Assembly: GCA_016928855.1 (NCBI GenBank)
Contig: JAFGKA010000213.1
Location: forward strand, 1 to 61,734
DNA: 61,734 bases
From: Phycisphaerae bacterium
GTDB taxonomy: Bacteria > Planctomycetota > Phycisphaerae > UBA1845 > PWPN01
Reading direction: 5' to 3'
The notes under the pieces were generated by a model. It had not been told where the DNA came from and did no database searches. It saw only the letters and a list, made by a program, of their open reading frames with translations. Of this stretch, positions 23,311 through 31,777 are shown in pieces. The translations under genes and the position numbers were made by a program. The number at the start of each line of letters is the position of its first letter. Positions within the stretch are counted from its first letter, which is position 1.

Positions 23311-24525
23311 TCACGTAACCTCCGAAGCCTTGATATGGCGTCGCTCCGCCAGGGACATCTGGGCCGCCTGCGCAATCAGGACAGCCGGTAGGTGATCTCG
23401 GGCCGATGGGAAGGCCGGTTTCTTACCCTGCACGGCATCGAGAAAGTGCAGGTACTGTAGGGTTGACGGGTCGGTTTTCGATGTGGGCAATTTGATCGCT
23501 TCCATCTTATCCGGTCCTGTGCCCTTGCCGTAGGGACGCCAATACGCGCACTTGCGGACGATGGCCTCACCCGCCCCCCGCGAGCCAAGCTGCAGCGTGG
23601 CGTTCTCACCGAAGAGGATATCCGGCCCCGGTCCGCCGCAGGAGTAGAGGTTGCCCCCATACGTCATCAAGGCGCCGTTGGCATACCGGACCACGATGCC
23701 GGCGTGGTCCCATGAGTCCCGGTTCTGCAGCTTCCTGTTGTGAACGCCGCCAAGGCACGTGATCTCGACGGGCTCATCACCGATGAACCAGTTGAACACA
23801 TCAATCGTGTGGATTCCCATCTCGTAGACGACGGACCCGCCTTCATCCTGTCTCATCCGCCAGTTCTTCTGAGAGTCCTCCTCCGGATCAGGATAGAGCT
23901 TGACCCAATCTGCACGGAATGTCTGAGCTACGCCGTACAGGACGGGCCCGATCAGGCCCTCGCGCAGCTTCTGGGCCAGCGCGGCATAGCCCGGAGAATG
24001 GCGGCTCTGTGTGCCCACCTGTACAATCCGCTGTGTCCGGCCGGACGCGTCAATGATCGCCTTCGTATCGGCTACCTTCAGGGTCAGCGGCTTCTCACAA
24101 AGAACATGCTTTCCGGCTTCGAGTGAAGCGATCGTGCCCTCTCGATGGAGCGTGTTCGGCAGAACCACGACCACGGCGTGAACGTCCGCCTCCTTGAGCA
24201 TCTTCGTGGAGTCCGTATACAACCGAGGTTCACCGGACTTGACCATCTTCTTTTTCTCTTCCAGCTTTTCAGGCAGGATGTCACACAGTGCCGCCACCTC
24301 CATGTGCTCGGCCAGGTGATTGACCGCCTGGATGTGAGCCTGGCTGCGGTTTCCGCACCCGAGGATGCCAATCCGAAGCTTCTCTCCCGGCTTCAGCGAG
24401 GCTGCACTGATGAACGTCTGGGGGGCATCCGCGCCCTTGCAGATCCTGCTTGCGAGCCCAAGGCCCGCCGAGGCGAGTACACTCCTGACCAGAAACGAAC
24501 GACGTGTCTGTTCTTCATACGACAT
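23311..24525 (-). CDS. Gfo/Idh/MocA-family oxidoreductase, exported type
   Basis: A 404-residue NAD(P)-dependent oxidoreductase-fold protein with an N-terminal Tat-like signal (TRRSFLVRSVLASAGLGLAS, about residues 7-26). The Rossmann motif is GILGCGNRSQAH and the conserved lysine lies in CEKPL. The second domain contains GGSVVYEMGIHTIDVFNWF, which carries the usual catalytic His/Asp region. The substrate is unknown. It is sixth in an operon with two other Gfo/Idh genes, suggesting sequential or alternative oxidation of related sugars or glycosides. The signal implies action outside the cytoplasm, with bound cofactor. Confidence 0.88.
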   Translation of the reverse strand: MSYEEQTRRSFLVRSVLASAGLGLASRICKGADAPQTFISAASLKPGEKLRIGILGCGNRSQAHIQAVNHLAEHMEVAALCDILPEKLEEKKKMVKSGEPRLYTDSTKMLKEADVHAVVVVLPNTLHREGTIASLEAGKHVLCEKPLTLKVADTKAIIDASGRTQRIVQVGTQSRHSPGYAALAQKLREGLIGPVLYGVAQTFRADWVKLYPDPEEDSQKNWRMRQDEGGSVVYEMGIHTIDVFNWFIGDEPVEITCLGGVHNRKLQNRDSWDHAGIVVRYANGALMTYGGNLYSCGGPGPDILFGENATLQLGSRGAGEAIVRKCAYWRPYGKGTGPDKMEAIKLPTSKTDPSTLQYLHFLDAVQGKKPAFPSARDHLPAVLIAQAAQMSLAERRHIKASEVT

Positions 24526-24589
24526 TGTGCTACCTCCTGGTTTGCTATTGCGGTCACAAGCGATAATGAGGCGAGACCGGCCTTGAACG

Positions 24590-25492
24590 CTACTGCACTT
24601 TCTGTCCCAGTCCTTTTGCGATCTCTCTCACGACACTCGCGCTCCTGCGCACATCGGCGGCCTTGTCCTTCACCTCGTTGTCATACTCAAACGAGATCTG
24701 GCCGGCGAACTTCTGACGGTGAAGTTCAGTCAGCATGCCCTTCACATTGACCACGCCCGTGCCCAAGATCACATCATGCCCCTGAGGGCTGTTCTCGCTC
24801 ACGTCCTTGAGGTGCAGGTATAGCAGACGGCCCTCATACGTTCTGAGGCACTCCACCGGATCCAGACCGGACCGGACCCAGTGGCCGGTGTCGGCGCAGC
24901 AACCGATGCGTTTGCTGTGCTTCTCGATCATCCGCATGATGGCGGCGGGATCCCAGTAGGTGTAGGCCGGCTGGTTCGGCCGCTTGGGGTGATTGTGCAT
25001 CGCCACGCTGATGCCGAATTCATTGGCCAGCTTGTCCAATGTGGCCAGCTTCTGAGGTTCTGGCTCACCCACAAAGACCTGGATGCCCATGACCTTGCCG
25101 AACTCGAACAGCTTCCGCATCGTGGCCTCGTTCTTGCCGAAGTTGCCGGCATAATAGCTGACGAGGGTGAGGCCCGCGTCCGCAAGCTTCTTCCTGGTCT
25201 TGGCCAGCACCTCGGGCGGTGCGGTCGGGCCCAATTCAGCATCACCTGTCTCGGCACTGATCGTGTAGGGGCGCCCCTCGACCGCCTTCAGGCCCAGCGC
25301 CCCAGCCTTGTCGATGGCCTCGAAGAACGTGACCTTCGACAGCGTCCTGTACGCTGGAACGGCCAAGGTCCACACGACCGGTTGACTCTCCGCCGACGTC
25401 GGCTCCGCCTTCTTCTCGGCGGCGTCAGCAACCGACATCAACGTCATGAACGCCACTGAGACGGCAACGATGATTGTCTTAACCGTGAACAT
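24590..25492 (-). CDS. Secreted TIM-barrel sugar isomerase/epimerase-like protein
   Basis: A 300-residue protein with a Sec signal peptide (about 1-24, VKTIIVAVSVAFMTLMSVADAAE) and an AP-endonuclease-2 TIM barrel. Likely metal-site residues occur in ISVAMHNH, GCCADTGHW, LYLHLKD and QISFEYDNE. It lies between TauE and Gfo/Idh genes in the leftward catabolic operon. In this family some members isomerise or epimerise sugars and others cleave 3-keto-glycosides. I cannot distinguish these by sequence alone. Confidence 0.87.
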   Translation of the reverse strand: MFTVKTIIVAVSVAFMTLMSVADAAEKKAEPTSAESQPVVWTLAVPAYRTLSKVTFFEAIDKAGALGLKAVEGRPYTISAETGDAELGPTAPPEVLAKTRKKLADAGLTLVSYYAGNFGKNEATMRKLFEFGKVMGIQVFVGEPEPQKLATLDKLANEFGISVAMHNHPKRPNQPAYTYWDPAAIMRMIEKHSKRIGCCADTGHWVRSGLDPVECLRTYEGRLLYLHLKDVSENSPQGHDVILGTGVVNVKGMLTELHRQKFAGQISFEYDNEVKDKAADVRRSASVVREIAKGLGQKVQ

Positions 25493-25526
25493 GCACTACC
25501 TCCAGCCATCCAAACGCTCATAGGAG

Positions 25527-26258
25527 TCAGGCCTTGATCAGATACTTGAGCCCGATGACGAACAGGAACACGAATACGATCATCCGCAGCCGTTCGCGCT
25601 TGACGCGGTGAAGGACATGTGTACCGCCCAGAATGGCCAGCACCAGGGGAACGATTGCGAGCAGGCCGGTCCACAAGAAATCGGTTCGGAGCAGTCCGTG
25701 ATTCTGAACCAGGATCAGTCGGATGATCGAGGGAATCAGGAAGACCAACTGTAGCAGAGCCACGATATGCTCTTTGGTCCAGTCTTGCGAGTATGCATAG
25801 ATCACCGCCGGCGGGCCGCCGGCGTGGAACGCGCCGCTCAACATACCGCTGATGCTCCCCATGACGACGCCGTACTTCTTGGGAATATTGAACGGGCGGA
25901 TGCGGGACATCACAACTTCCCGGAGCGAGTACAGACAGATGAATATGCCCAGCCCGCGCATCAGCCACTCGGACGGCACATGGACCATCACGTAGAAGCC
26001 AACCGGTAGCGCCACGCACGAGCTGATCAGCAGGTCGAGGCCTTGGCGCCATCGATAGTGCTTGATGTTGCCCATCAGGGTCATGCTGCAGGTCACCAGA
26101 ACCATGATCGAGACGATCGTATACGCGCCTTCGAAGCCGAGAAGCAGCGGCAACAGCGACATCGAGACGAGGCCAAAGCCGAATCCAGTCACGCTCTGAA
26201 CAAATCCGGACAGGGCAATCGCCCCTATCGTAAGAACCATCATCAAGTCGCTGTTCAT
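25527..26258 (-). CDS. TauE/SafE-family anion permease
   Basis: A 243-residue membrane protein with about eight hydrophobic segments and the family phrases GFVQSVTGFGFGLVSMSLLPLL and SGMLSGAFHAGGPPAVIYAYS. TauE/SafE proteins move sulfite, sulfoacetate and other sulfonates across the inner membrane. The start at 26258 overlaps the upstream Gfo/Idh stop (ATGA), so the two are coupled. A second TauE is encoded at 35226 in the divergent operon. Having one in each operon suggests that both uptake and efflux of a sulfonate may be needed. Confidence 0.9.
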   Translation of the reverse strand: MNSDLMMVLTIGAIALSGFVQSVTGFGFGLVSMSLLPLLLGFEGAYTIVSIMVLVTCSMTLMGNIKHYRWRQGLDLLISSCVALPVGFYVMVHVPSEWLMRGLGIFICLYSLREVVMSRIRPFNIPKKYGVVMGSISGMLSGAFHAGGPPAVIYAYSQDWTKEHIVALLQLVFLIPSIIRLILVQNHGLLRTDFLWTGLLAIVPLVLAILGGTHVLHRVKRERLRMIVFVFLFVIGLKYLIKA

Positions 26259-27301
26259 CGCTTTCGTTTCCCCTGATGCAAGGCCACCACCGCGCCCGTA
26301 TCGACAGACTCCTGGGCCTTCAGGCACATGGCCACGGCCCAGCCACCGTCTTCGCCCGTCACAGAGGGCGGGCGACCATCACCGATCGCCTCGGCCACAT
26401 CCGCGATCTGGTCAGACAGCTCAAATACTTCGCCGGTCGGCTTGGTCAACGGCACTTCCCGGGTAACCTGCCCGTCGAAGTGTTTGAGGACGAACGTAGG
26501 ATTCCAGGTCCGATCCATCACGCCGCCCCAGACGCCCCAGATCGCTCCCTGTGATCCGGTGACCTTGAGCGTCAGATGGTGCTCATAGGCACTGAGCGTT
26601 TGCGAGATCACGGCAAAACGGCCATCGGGGAAGTTCATGATGGCCGCGAAGTTGTCCTGCAACTCCGGACATTCAGTTCGCCGCGCGCTGGCACGGGCAT
26701 AAACCGAAACCGGATCTCCCCATTTCGCCAGGTACCACCGGGCCAGATCGAAAAAGTGGATCGGCTCTTCGAGGATCCAGTTCCCCACCCGTGCGATGTC
26801 ATACCGCCAGCCTTGCGACCCCTGGCGATAGGGATTCCGCCACAGTTCGATGTTCACATAGCGGGGATCGCCGATCGAACCGGCATCGATCAGATCTTTG
26901 ATCTGCCGCCACATGCATGAGAAGCGGAACTGGTGCGTGACGCAGAGGCGAAGACCTCTCTCGCGAGCGTTTTCGAGCAGATCATTGCACTGAGCGGTGC
27001 TCAGGGCCATCGGCTTCTCCATCAGCAGATGCCTGCCGGACTCCAGAACGGACCGGCCCGCCTCGTGATGGAGGTCGTTGGGAAGGACAATATCGACCAC
27101 CTCGACTTCCGGCAGGCTGAGCAGTCGTCGGTAATCTGCAACGATCTCGGCGTCTGGATGGGTTTCGTGGGCCTGCCGGCGAGCCTGTTCACCGCAGTCG
27201 GCGATGGCCACGAGTCGCGCCCGCGGACACTGGCTGATCGCCCGGGCATGATGGCTGCCCCAGGCGCCGTACCCGACAAGGCCAAAACCAACTCTGCGCA
27301 T
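26255..27301 (-). CDS. Gfo/Idh/MocA-family oxidoreductase, cytoplasmic type
   Basis: A 348-residue protein without a signal peptide. The Rossmann motif is GLVGYGAWGSHH at the N-terminus, with MEKPMA carrying the conserved Lys at about 97 and EEPIHFFDLARWY in the catalytic region. It is one of three Gfo/Idh proteins in this operon and the only one predicted cytoplasmic. GH188 NAD-dependent sulfoquinovosidases belong to this fold. Assignment to that role here is a hypothesis from context. It sits 11 bases downstream of the next Gfo/Idh gene. Confidence 0.9.
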   Translation of the reverse strand: MRRVGFGLVGYGAWGSHHARAISQCPRARLVAIADCGEQARRQAHETHPDAEIVADYRRLLSLPEVEVVDIVLPNDLHHEAGRSVLESGRHLLMEKPMALSTAQCNDLLENARERGLRLCVTHQFRFSCMWRQIKDLIDAGSIGDPRYVNIELWRNPYRQGSQGWRYDIARVGNWILEEPIHFFDLARWYLAKWGDPVSVYARASARRTECPELQDNFAAIMNFPDGRFAVISQTLSAYEHHLTLKVTGSQGAIWGVWGGVMDRTWNPTFVLKHFDGQVTREVPLTKPTGEVFELSDQIADVAEAIGDGRPPSVTGEDGGWAVAMCLKAQESVDTGAVVALHQGKRKR

Positions 27302-27312
27302 ATACCTGCACC

Positions 27313-28776
27313 TCAGACGCTGGGCAACTCGAAACCCTGGCGATACTCGCGAGCAAGCAACCGGTTCGCTTCCTCGTCGGGCTTGCCGTCCTGGGTCAGG
27401 ACTGTTTCACGGTCGCAATCCCACCAGATCTTGTGACCGACCCTCAGGGCGACATTGCCGAGGTGACAGGCGCTCGCGGTCCGATGCCCGATCTCGATCC
27501 CGCAATGGAGATCCTCGATCTTCCGGGAGCGGATGCAGTCCAGGAAGTTCTTGACATGCGGCGGGAGGGTATCATTGCCCGGCTTCTTGACGGCAAGTGT
27601 GCGAGGCGGGATCTTTGTCACCTTGCGGGTGCGATGTCTGGGGTTGTCGAGATCGACCTGCGTGTCCTCGGGCGTAACCTCCCAGCCGCCACGATTGATG
27701 AACAGGGAACCGTCGGAGCCGTGGAATTCGGTCCCATAGCTCTCCTGCACATTGCCCCGGTGGTACACCTTGCCCATCGTGTACACTTGGGTAAACAGGT
27801 GGCCGTCCGGCGCCTTGTATTCGTAGACCACGTCCATCATGTCCGGGGTCTCGCGGTTGTCTTTGAGCGCGCGTTTGTAGCCTTCGCCCTCGCGACAGAG
27901 AGGGCCATGCGCCACTGTCGGCCCGAACGCCGTGACGGACAATGGGGCATCCACCTGCATACCCCAGTGGATGATGTCCTGGATGTGTACGTTCCAGTCG
28001 CAGATCATGCCGCCGCCGTAGTCGTAAAAGAAACGCCAGCTCCAATGGAAGCGGTTTGGGTTGAATGCCCGCTTGGGCGCCGCCCCCAGCCACATGTCGT
28101 AGTCCACTTCTGCGGGCGGGTCCGTATCCGGCGGACTGCCGATGCCGTCCGGCATCTCATTAGCATAGTTGAAAGTCGCGGTGCGCGAGATCACGCCCAA
28201 CGGGCTGCCCGCGCGGAGGTACTCCATCGCCTCGCGAAAGTGCGGATCGCTCCGCTGCTGCATCCCGACCTGCACGATTCGCTTGTACTTCCTCGCCGCT
28301 TCGACCATGGCCCGGCCTTCGCGGATATTGTGCGAGGCGGGCTTCTCGACGTACACGTCCTTGTTCGCCGCGCAGGCGAGGATCATCACCGTGGCGTGCC
28401 AGTGGTCGGGCGTGCCGACGACCACAACGTCGATGTCCTTCCGGTCGATAACCCTGCGAAAATCCTGATAGACGTCGGGCTTGCTCTCGAACTTCCCGTT
28501 ATACGCCTTGGCGGCGGCGTCTGATTGCCGCTTGTCGACATCGCAGAGAGCAACCAGTTCGAGGCCGGCGCCGCCGACCTCCAGCATCGCGTGCATGTCG
28601 GCGCGGCCCTGGCCGCCACAGCCGACCAACGCCGCGCGCAGCCTTTCATTGGCGCCCAGCGGGCCCGGAGCCGCCAGTGTGCCGCGGGGCATGAAGTACG
28701 GCGCTGAGACCGCAAGGGATGCGGCCGCGCCGCGTTTGAGCAGGGTTCTTCGGGAAACGCCATCTCGTTGTACCAT
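27313..28776 (-). CDS. Gfo/Idh/MocA-family oxidoreductase, Tat-exported
   Basis: A 487-residue protein with a twin-arginine signal (SRRTLLKRGAAASLAVSA, about residues 8-25). The Rossmann motif is GCGGQGRADMH and the conserved Lys lies in VEKPASHN. WDCDRETVLTQDG near the C-terminus and the long second domain are typical of the large planctomycete subgroup. The start at 28776 has GAGGTC upstream. It follows the fucose-isomerase-like gene by 91 bases. Exported Gfo enzymes of this type act on polysaccharide-derived sugars or glycosides; the substrate is unknown. Confidence 0.9.
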   Translation of the reverse strand: MVQRDGVSRRTLLKRGAAASLAVSAPYFMPRGTLAAPGPLGANERLRAALVGCGGQGRADMHAMLEVGGAGLELVALCDVDKRQSDAAAKAYNGKFESKPDVYQDFRRVIDRKDIDVVVVGTPDHWHATVMILACAANKDVYVEKPASHNIREGRAMVEAARKYKRIVQVGMQQRSDPHFREAMEYLRAGSPLGVISRTATFNYANEMPDGIGSPPDTDPPAEVDYDMWLGAAPKRAFNPNRFHWSWRFFYDYGGGMICDWNVHIQDIIHWGMQVDAPLSVTAFGPTVAHGPLCREGEGYKRALKDNRETPDMMDVVYEYKAPDGHLFTQVYTMGKVYHRGNVQESYGTEFHGSDGSLFINRGGWEVTPEDTQVDLDNPRHRTRKVTKIPPRTLAVKKPGNDTLPPHVKNFLDCIRSRKIEDLHCGIEIGHRTASACHLGNVALRVGHKIWWDCDRETVLTQDGKPDEEANRLLAREYRQGFELPSV

Positions 28777-28867
28777 GGTCTGACCTCGCAATTGTCTCGT
28801 CTTCCTGACTGGAGGTGATACCGGCCCATGGATGTTGTCTTGCGTGCGCCCGGGCCGATCGGCCCAG

Positions 28868-30361
28868 TTACCGCAAGACCTCACACAGCGTCACGTCCGG
28901 CGTCGGCCTGACGAACGCGAAGGGCAACGAAGGCGTGCAGAGACCCGGCACCGCCTGCCCGCCGTGGTACATCCCCATGCCGTAGTAATTCCCGAACACC
29001 TCGTGCAACACGTTTCCCACGTGCGCGCGCGTCACCGCCACGTGATGCGGGAAGTGCCGCAGCAAGATATCGCGATACATGTGCGGCAACCCGTGGAGAC
29101 GACACCAGCCGTACGCCCCAAAGGTGTTCGCTGAGTTGTCCTCGAATCGGCCCTGACCCAGAAATACCTTCCAGCCCTCGCCCGGCATGCCCTGGGTTAT
29201 GCGGCAGACCGTGGCCGGACCTTCGCGGACGACCAGTTCCAGCACACCAGTGGATTTGTCCGTCCCGATGTGCCTGCTCATGATCCCCTGGGCCGCCATC
29301 GTTGGCCGGCTCTTTCCGAATGACGGGGGGTACACGCCGCAGTGCCAGAGATTGACCAGCTCCGGGTCGTCATTGTGCAAGTTGTTCCAATCCAGCAGGG
29401 CCGCCGGCGAATCCGCCGCGAGTTGCAGGGCGTACATCGACAGGGCGCCGAGCACATCGGACTCGCAGGCGTGCGGAATCCCGCGATCGCCCATTCGCGC
29501 CATGACGCCGCAGGCCACAATTCCGTAGTTCAGTTGCAGGGAGTTCCAGCACTGGACAGCCACGGCATCGAGTTCCGCCTGCTTGATCAGGTCATCCAGA
29601 GCTCGCTCGAACTTGGCAATCCTCAGCAGGATCTCGTCAGCTACTGCAGCGGTGTCCGCGCAAGACCGGATGCTGTCAAGCTTGTTGCGAACCTCGGCGT
29701 CATCGTCGCTTAATCGCGAAATGGCCCCCAGGACCTCTGACAGATCCTTGGGGACAACGGTCACTCCAATCTGCTGCAGCATCTTCTCGTCGCATCGGCA
29801 GGTCCAGAAAGCCTCCGGCCGCGGCCCGATCTGTCCGATCCGGCAGCCGCGGAGGCCCTTGAGTACCCGGCATACGCGAGCAAAGTGGTCCACCTCCGTG
29901 TGGAACTGTTCATCCGTCGGCAGGCAGATCGGCGTCTGGGCGACCGTGTAACGCACCCCGATCTGACGCATGGCCTCGGCGATGGAAAGAAGGCCGCAGA
30001 AGGCGTCCCGCCGCTTCATCCCGGCATGCAGCGCCTCTTCTTCCTGGCAACCGTAGATCAGGACAGGCACGTTGGCTCCGCAGCTCTGAACCGCGGTCGC
30101 GATGCCTTGTTCGTCTCCAAAGTTGACCGCGCCCACCAGAATCCCGTCAACACCTTCGCGACGGAAGAGTCCCCCGCACCGGTGGCCTTCGTCCCGGTTC
30201 TTGACGCAGCCGACGTCGGTCATTGTTTCGTCCGGGACCACCGCGTCGATTTCCAGGCTGGCGAGCACAGCCAGCGTCTCGCGGCGGGCCTTGGCGGCCA
30301 TTTCGGTGGAGAAGTAACGTCGGTTGGCAGGTATGAACCCGAGCTTCACCTTCGACGTCAT
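28868..30361 (-). CDS. L-fucose/L-arabinose-isomerase-fold sugar isomerase
   Basis: A 497-residue isomerase and the first gene of the leftward operon. The family metal site is present: E300 (PHACESDVLGA), D324 (ALLDWNN) and H447 (TRAHVGN). The 24-residue Glu-Asp spacing equals that in E. coli FucI as I recall it. It should interconvert an aldose and ketose using Mn. The linked transketolase and TauE genes make a sulfosugar (sulfoquinovose to sulfofructose) one plausible substrate. Fucose itself is less likely because no fuculokinase or aldolase is nearby. Start 30361 gives a natural MTSKVKLGFIP N-terminus. Confidence 0.85.
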   Translation of the reverse strand: MTSKVKLGFIPANRRYFSTEMAAKARRETLAVLASLEIDAVVPDETMTDVGCVKNRDEGHRCGGLFRREGVDGILVGAVNFGDEQGIATAVQSCGANVPVLIYGCQEEEALHAGMKRRDAFCGLLSIAEAMRQIGVRYTVAQTPICLPTDEQFHTEVDHFARVCRVLKGLRGCRIGQIGPRPEAFWTCRCDEKMLQQIGVTVVPKDLSEVLGAISRLSDDDAEVRNKLDSIRSCADTAAVADEILLRIAKFERALDDLIKQAELDAVAVQCWNSLQLNYGIVACGVMARMGDRGIPHACESDVLGALSMYALQLAADSPAALLDWNNLHNDDPELVNLWHCGVYPPSFGKSRPTMAAQGIMSRHIGTDKSTGVLELVVREGPATVCRITQGMPGEGWKVFLGQGRFEDNSANTFGAYGWCRLHGLPHMYRDILLRHFPHHVAVTRAHVGNVLHEVFGNYYGMGMYHGGQAVPGLCTPSLPFAFVRPTPDVTLCEVLR

Positions 30362-30444
30362 GTCCGCAGACTCCTCGCTTGTGCGGCGGGCATCGCCGCG
30401 CCCCATACGGCCTCCACGTTCCCTGTAACCGATGCCTCGCCACG

Positions 30445-30521
30445 TGTCAAGACAAATATTCAAAATCGTATAAATACGGTTGACAGCCGCCGGCATCTGT
30501 TGTTATATTCCGTGTAATAAC
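30445..30521. promoter_or_regulatory. Divergent control region of the two sugar operons
   Basis: A rightward promoter is clear: TTGACA (30480-30485) and TTATAT (30503-30508) with a 17-base spacer, placing the transcript start about 10 bases before the regulator ATG at 30526. Two operator-like palindromes flank it: CGTATAAATACG (30467-30478), perfect 5+2+5, and GTTAT...ATAAC (30502-30521) over the -10 and start. The AT-rich patch stands out in GC-rich surroundings. A minus-strand TTGACA (30445-30450) could begin the leftward promoter, but I see no good -10. The ROK protein is the likely ligand of these sites. Confidence 0.6.
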
Positions 30522-30522
30522 C

Positions 30523-31653
30523 GTGATGAGGATCCCGGTGGCAGGTGCACATATTTCTGATAGTGAAAATCTAAAACGCCATCGCCTCCTGCGGCAGATT
30601 CGCCGACTGGGCCAGGCCAGGCGTCTGGAGTGTTCTCGCTCCCTTCGAATCAGCAACGCGCGGGTATGCGATCTGATCCAACAGATGCTGGACCAGAAAC
30701 TGTTGATTGAGGACGGAGACGGAAGCGAGCGACGAGGGCGGAAGGGTTCGCCCGTGCGGCTGAACCCGAATTACGGTCATCTGGTCGGCTTCGACGTGGA
30801 GGCTAAGCGTCTCCGACTGGTTGCCACCAACTTCTCCGGCGACACGGTCTGGGAAACGCACCAGAAGCTGATACCTCCCGCGGATCGCCGCAAACTGATC
30901 GACGTGATCCTCAGCTTCATTGACAAAGGCCTGAGGGAAATCCGCGGCCGATTCCGCCGTGTGCTGGGGATCGGTTTGGCGGCCAACGGGATCATCGACG
31001 TCCGGCGCGGTGTGATTCTCCACTATGACCTGGTTCCGGCGGCAAGGGATATACCGCTGCGCGACCTCGTCGCGGGCCAGACGAATCTGCCGTGCTGCAT
31101 GGACAACAACATACGGGTCCTGACGCTCGCAGAATGGATGAGGGGAGCGGCGCAGCATCTGCACACCTTCGTCTGCCTAGCCGTCCGAAGCGGCGTGGGG
31201 GCCGGAATCGTAATGGACGGCAAACTGTATGTCGGCAGCCATGGCTTCGCCGCGGAGCCTGGTTATACGCCGGTAACCTTCGGGCAGGACGCGAGGCAGT
31301 GGAAGCATCTGCATAACGTCGTGTCCGAGATCGCGCTCGGGGTGGACGTCGAGGCCGCCGACTTCAAGCTCAGCGTGGGCAAGGCCCGTCGCGCGGGTGA
31401 GTTGCTGGGGGCTTATCTGGCCACCATTGCGGCGTTGCTCGACCCGCAAGCCATCGTGCTGGCCGGCGGCCTTGTTCGGCCGGATGGGCCGCTTTGGGAT
31501 CCGATGGTCCGGGTGTTTCGGCAGACGGTGGTCCCAGAGCTGGCGGATCGGGTGCAGATTCTGCCCGCTCGACTCGGTCCCTACGCAGCCGCTATCGGGG
31601 CGGCGCATCGTTGTTTTGAGATGCTCTACCCGGTGGAGGTGACCGGCGCCTGA
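30523..31653 (+). CDS. ROK-family transcriptional regulator
   Basis: A 376-residue protein with an N-terminal winged helix (about 18-70, LLRQIRRLGQARRLECSRSL...VCDLIQQMLDQ) and a ROK sugar-kinase-like domain (GFDVEAKRLRLVATNF, GIGLAANGIIDVRRG). The usual ROK zinc motif (CxCGxxGCxE) is absent, and the kinase glycine loops are degenerate, so it should act as a sensor-repressor. GTG 30523 or ATG 30526 could start it. The leader is only about 10 bases, with no Shine-Dalgarno. As first gene of the rightward operon it probably controls both divergent operons. Confidence 0.87.
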   Translation: MMRIPVAGAHISDSENLKRHRLLRQIRRLGQARRLECSRSLRISNARVCDLIQQMLDQKLLIEDGDGSERRGRKGSPVRLNPNYGHLVGFDVEAKRLRLVATNFSGDTVWETHQKLIPPADRRKLIDVILSFIDKGLREIRGRFRRVLGIGLAANGIIDVRRGVILHYDLVPAARDIPLRDLVAGQTNLPCCMDNNIRVLTLAEWMRGAAQHLHTFVCLAVRSGVGAGIVMDGKLYVGSHGFAAEPGYTPVTFGQDARQWKHLHNVVSEIALGVDVEAADFKLSVGKARRAGELLGAYLATIAALLDPQAIVLAGGLVRPDGPLWDPMVRVFRQTVVPELADRVQILPARLGPYAAAIGAAHRCFEMLYPVEVTGA

Positions 31654-31777
31654 TGTGCCTCACGGTGCGACGCCGGCGCTGGAACAAATACATGCGATTG
31701 AGTAACGCCCTGATCTGTACGTTCCACGCCGACGGGAAAGCCAACTGAGTCCGCGGGCTTCTTGAAAGGTCAATGTC
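31654..31777. other. Gap between regulator and catabolic genes
   Basis: The 124 bases contain no gene. A weak inverted pairing is possible, but no clear terminator or promoter was seen. The genes on both sides run in the same direction. Confidence 0.3.
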
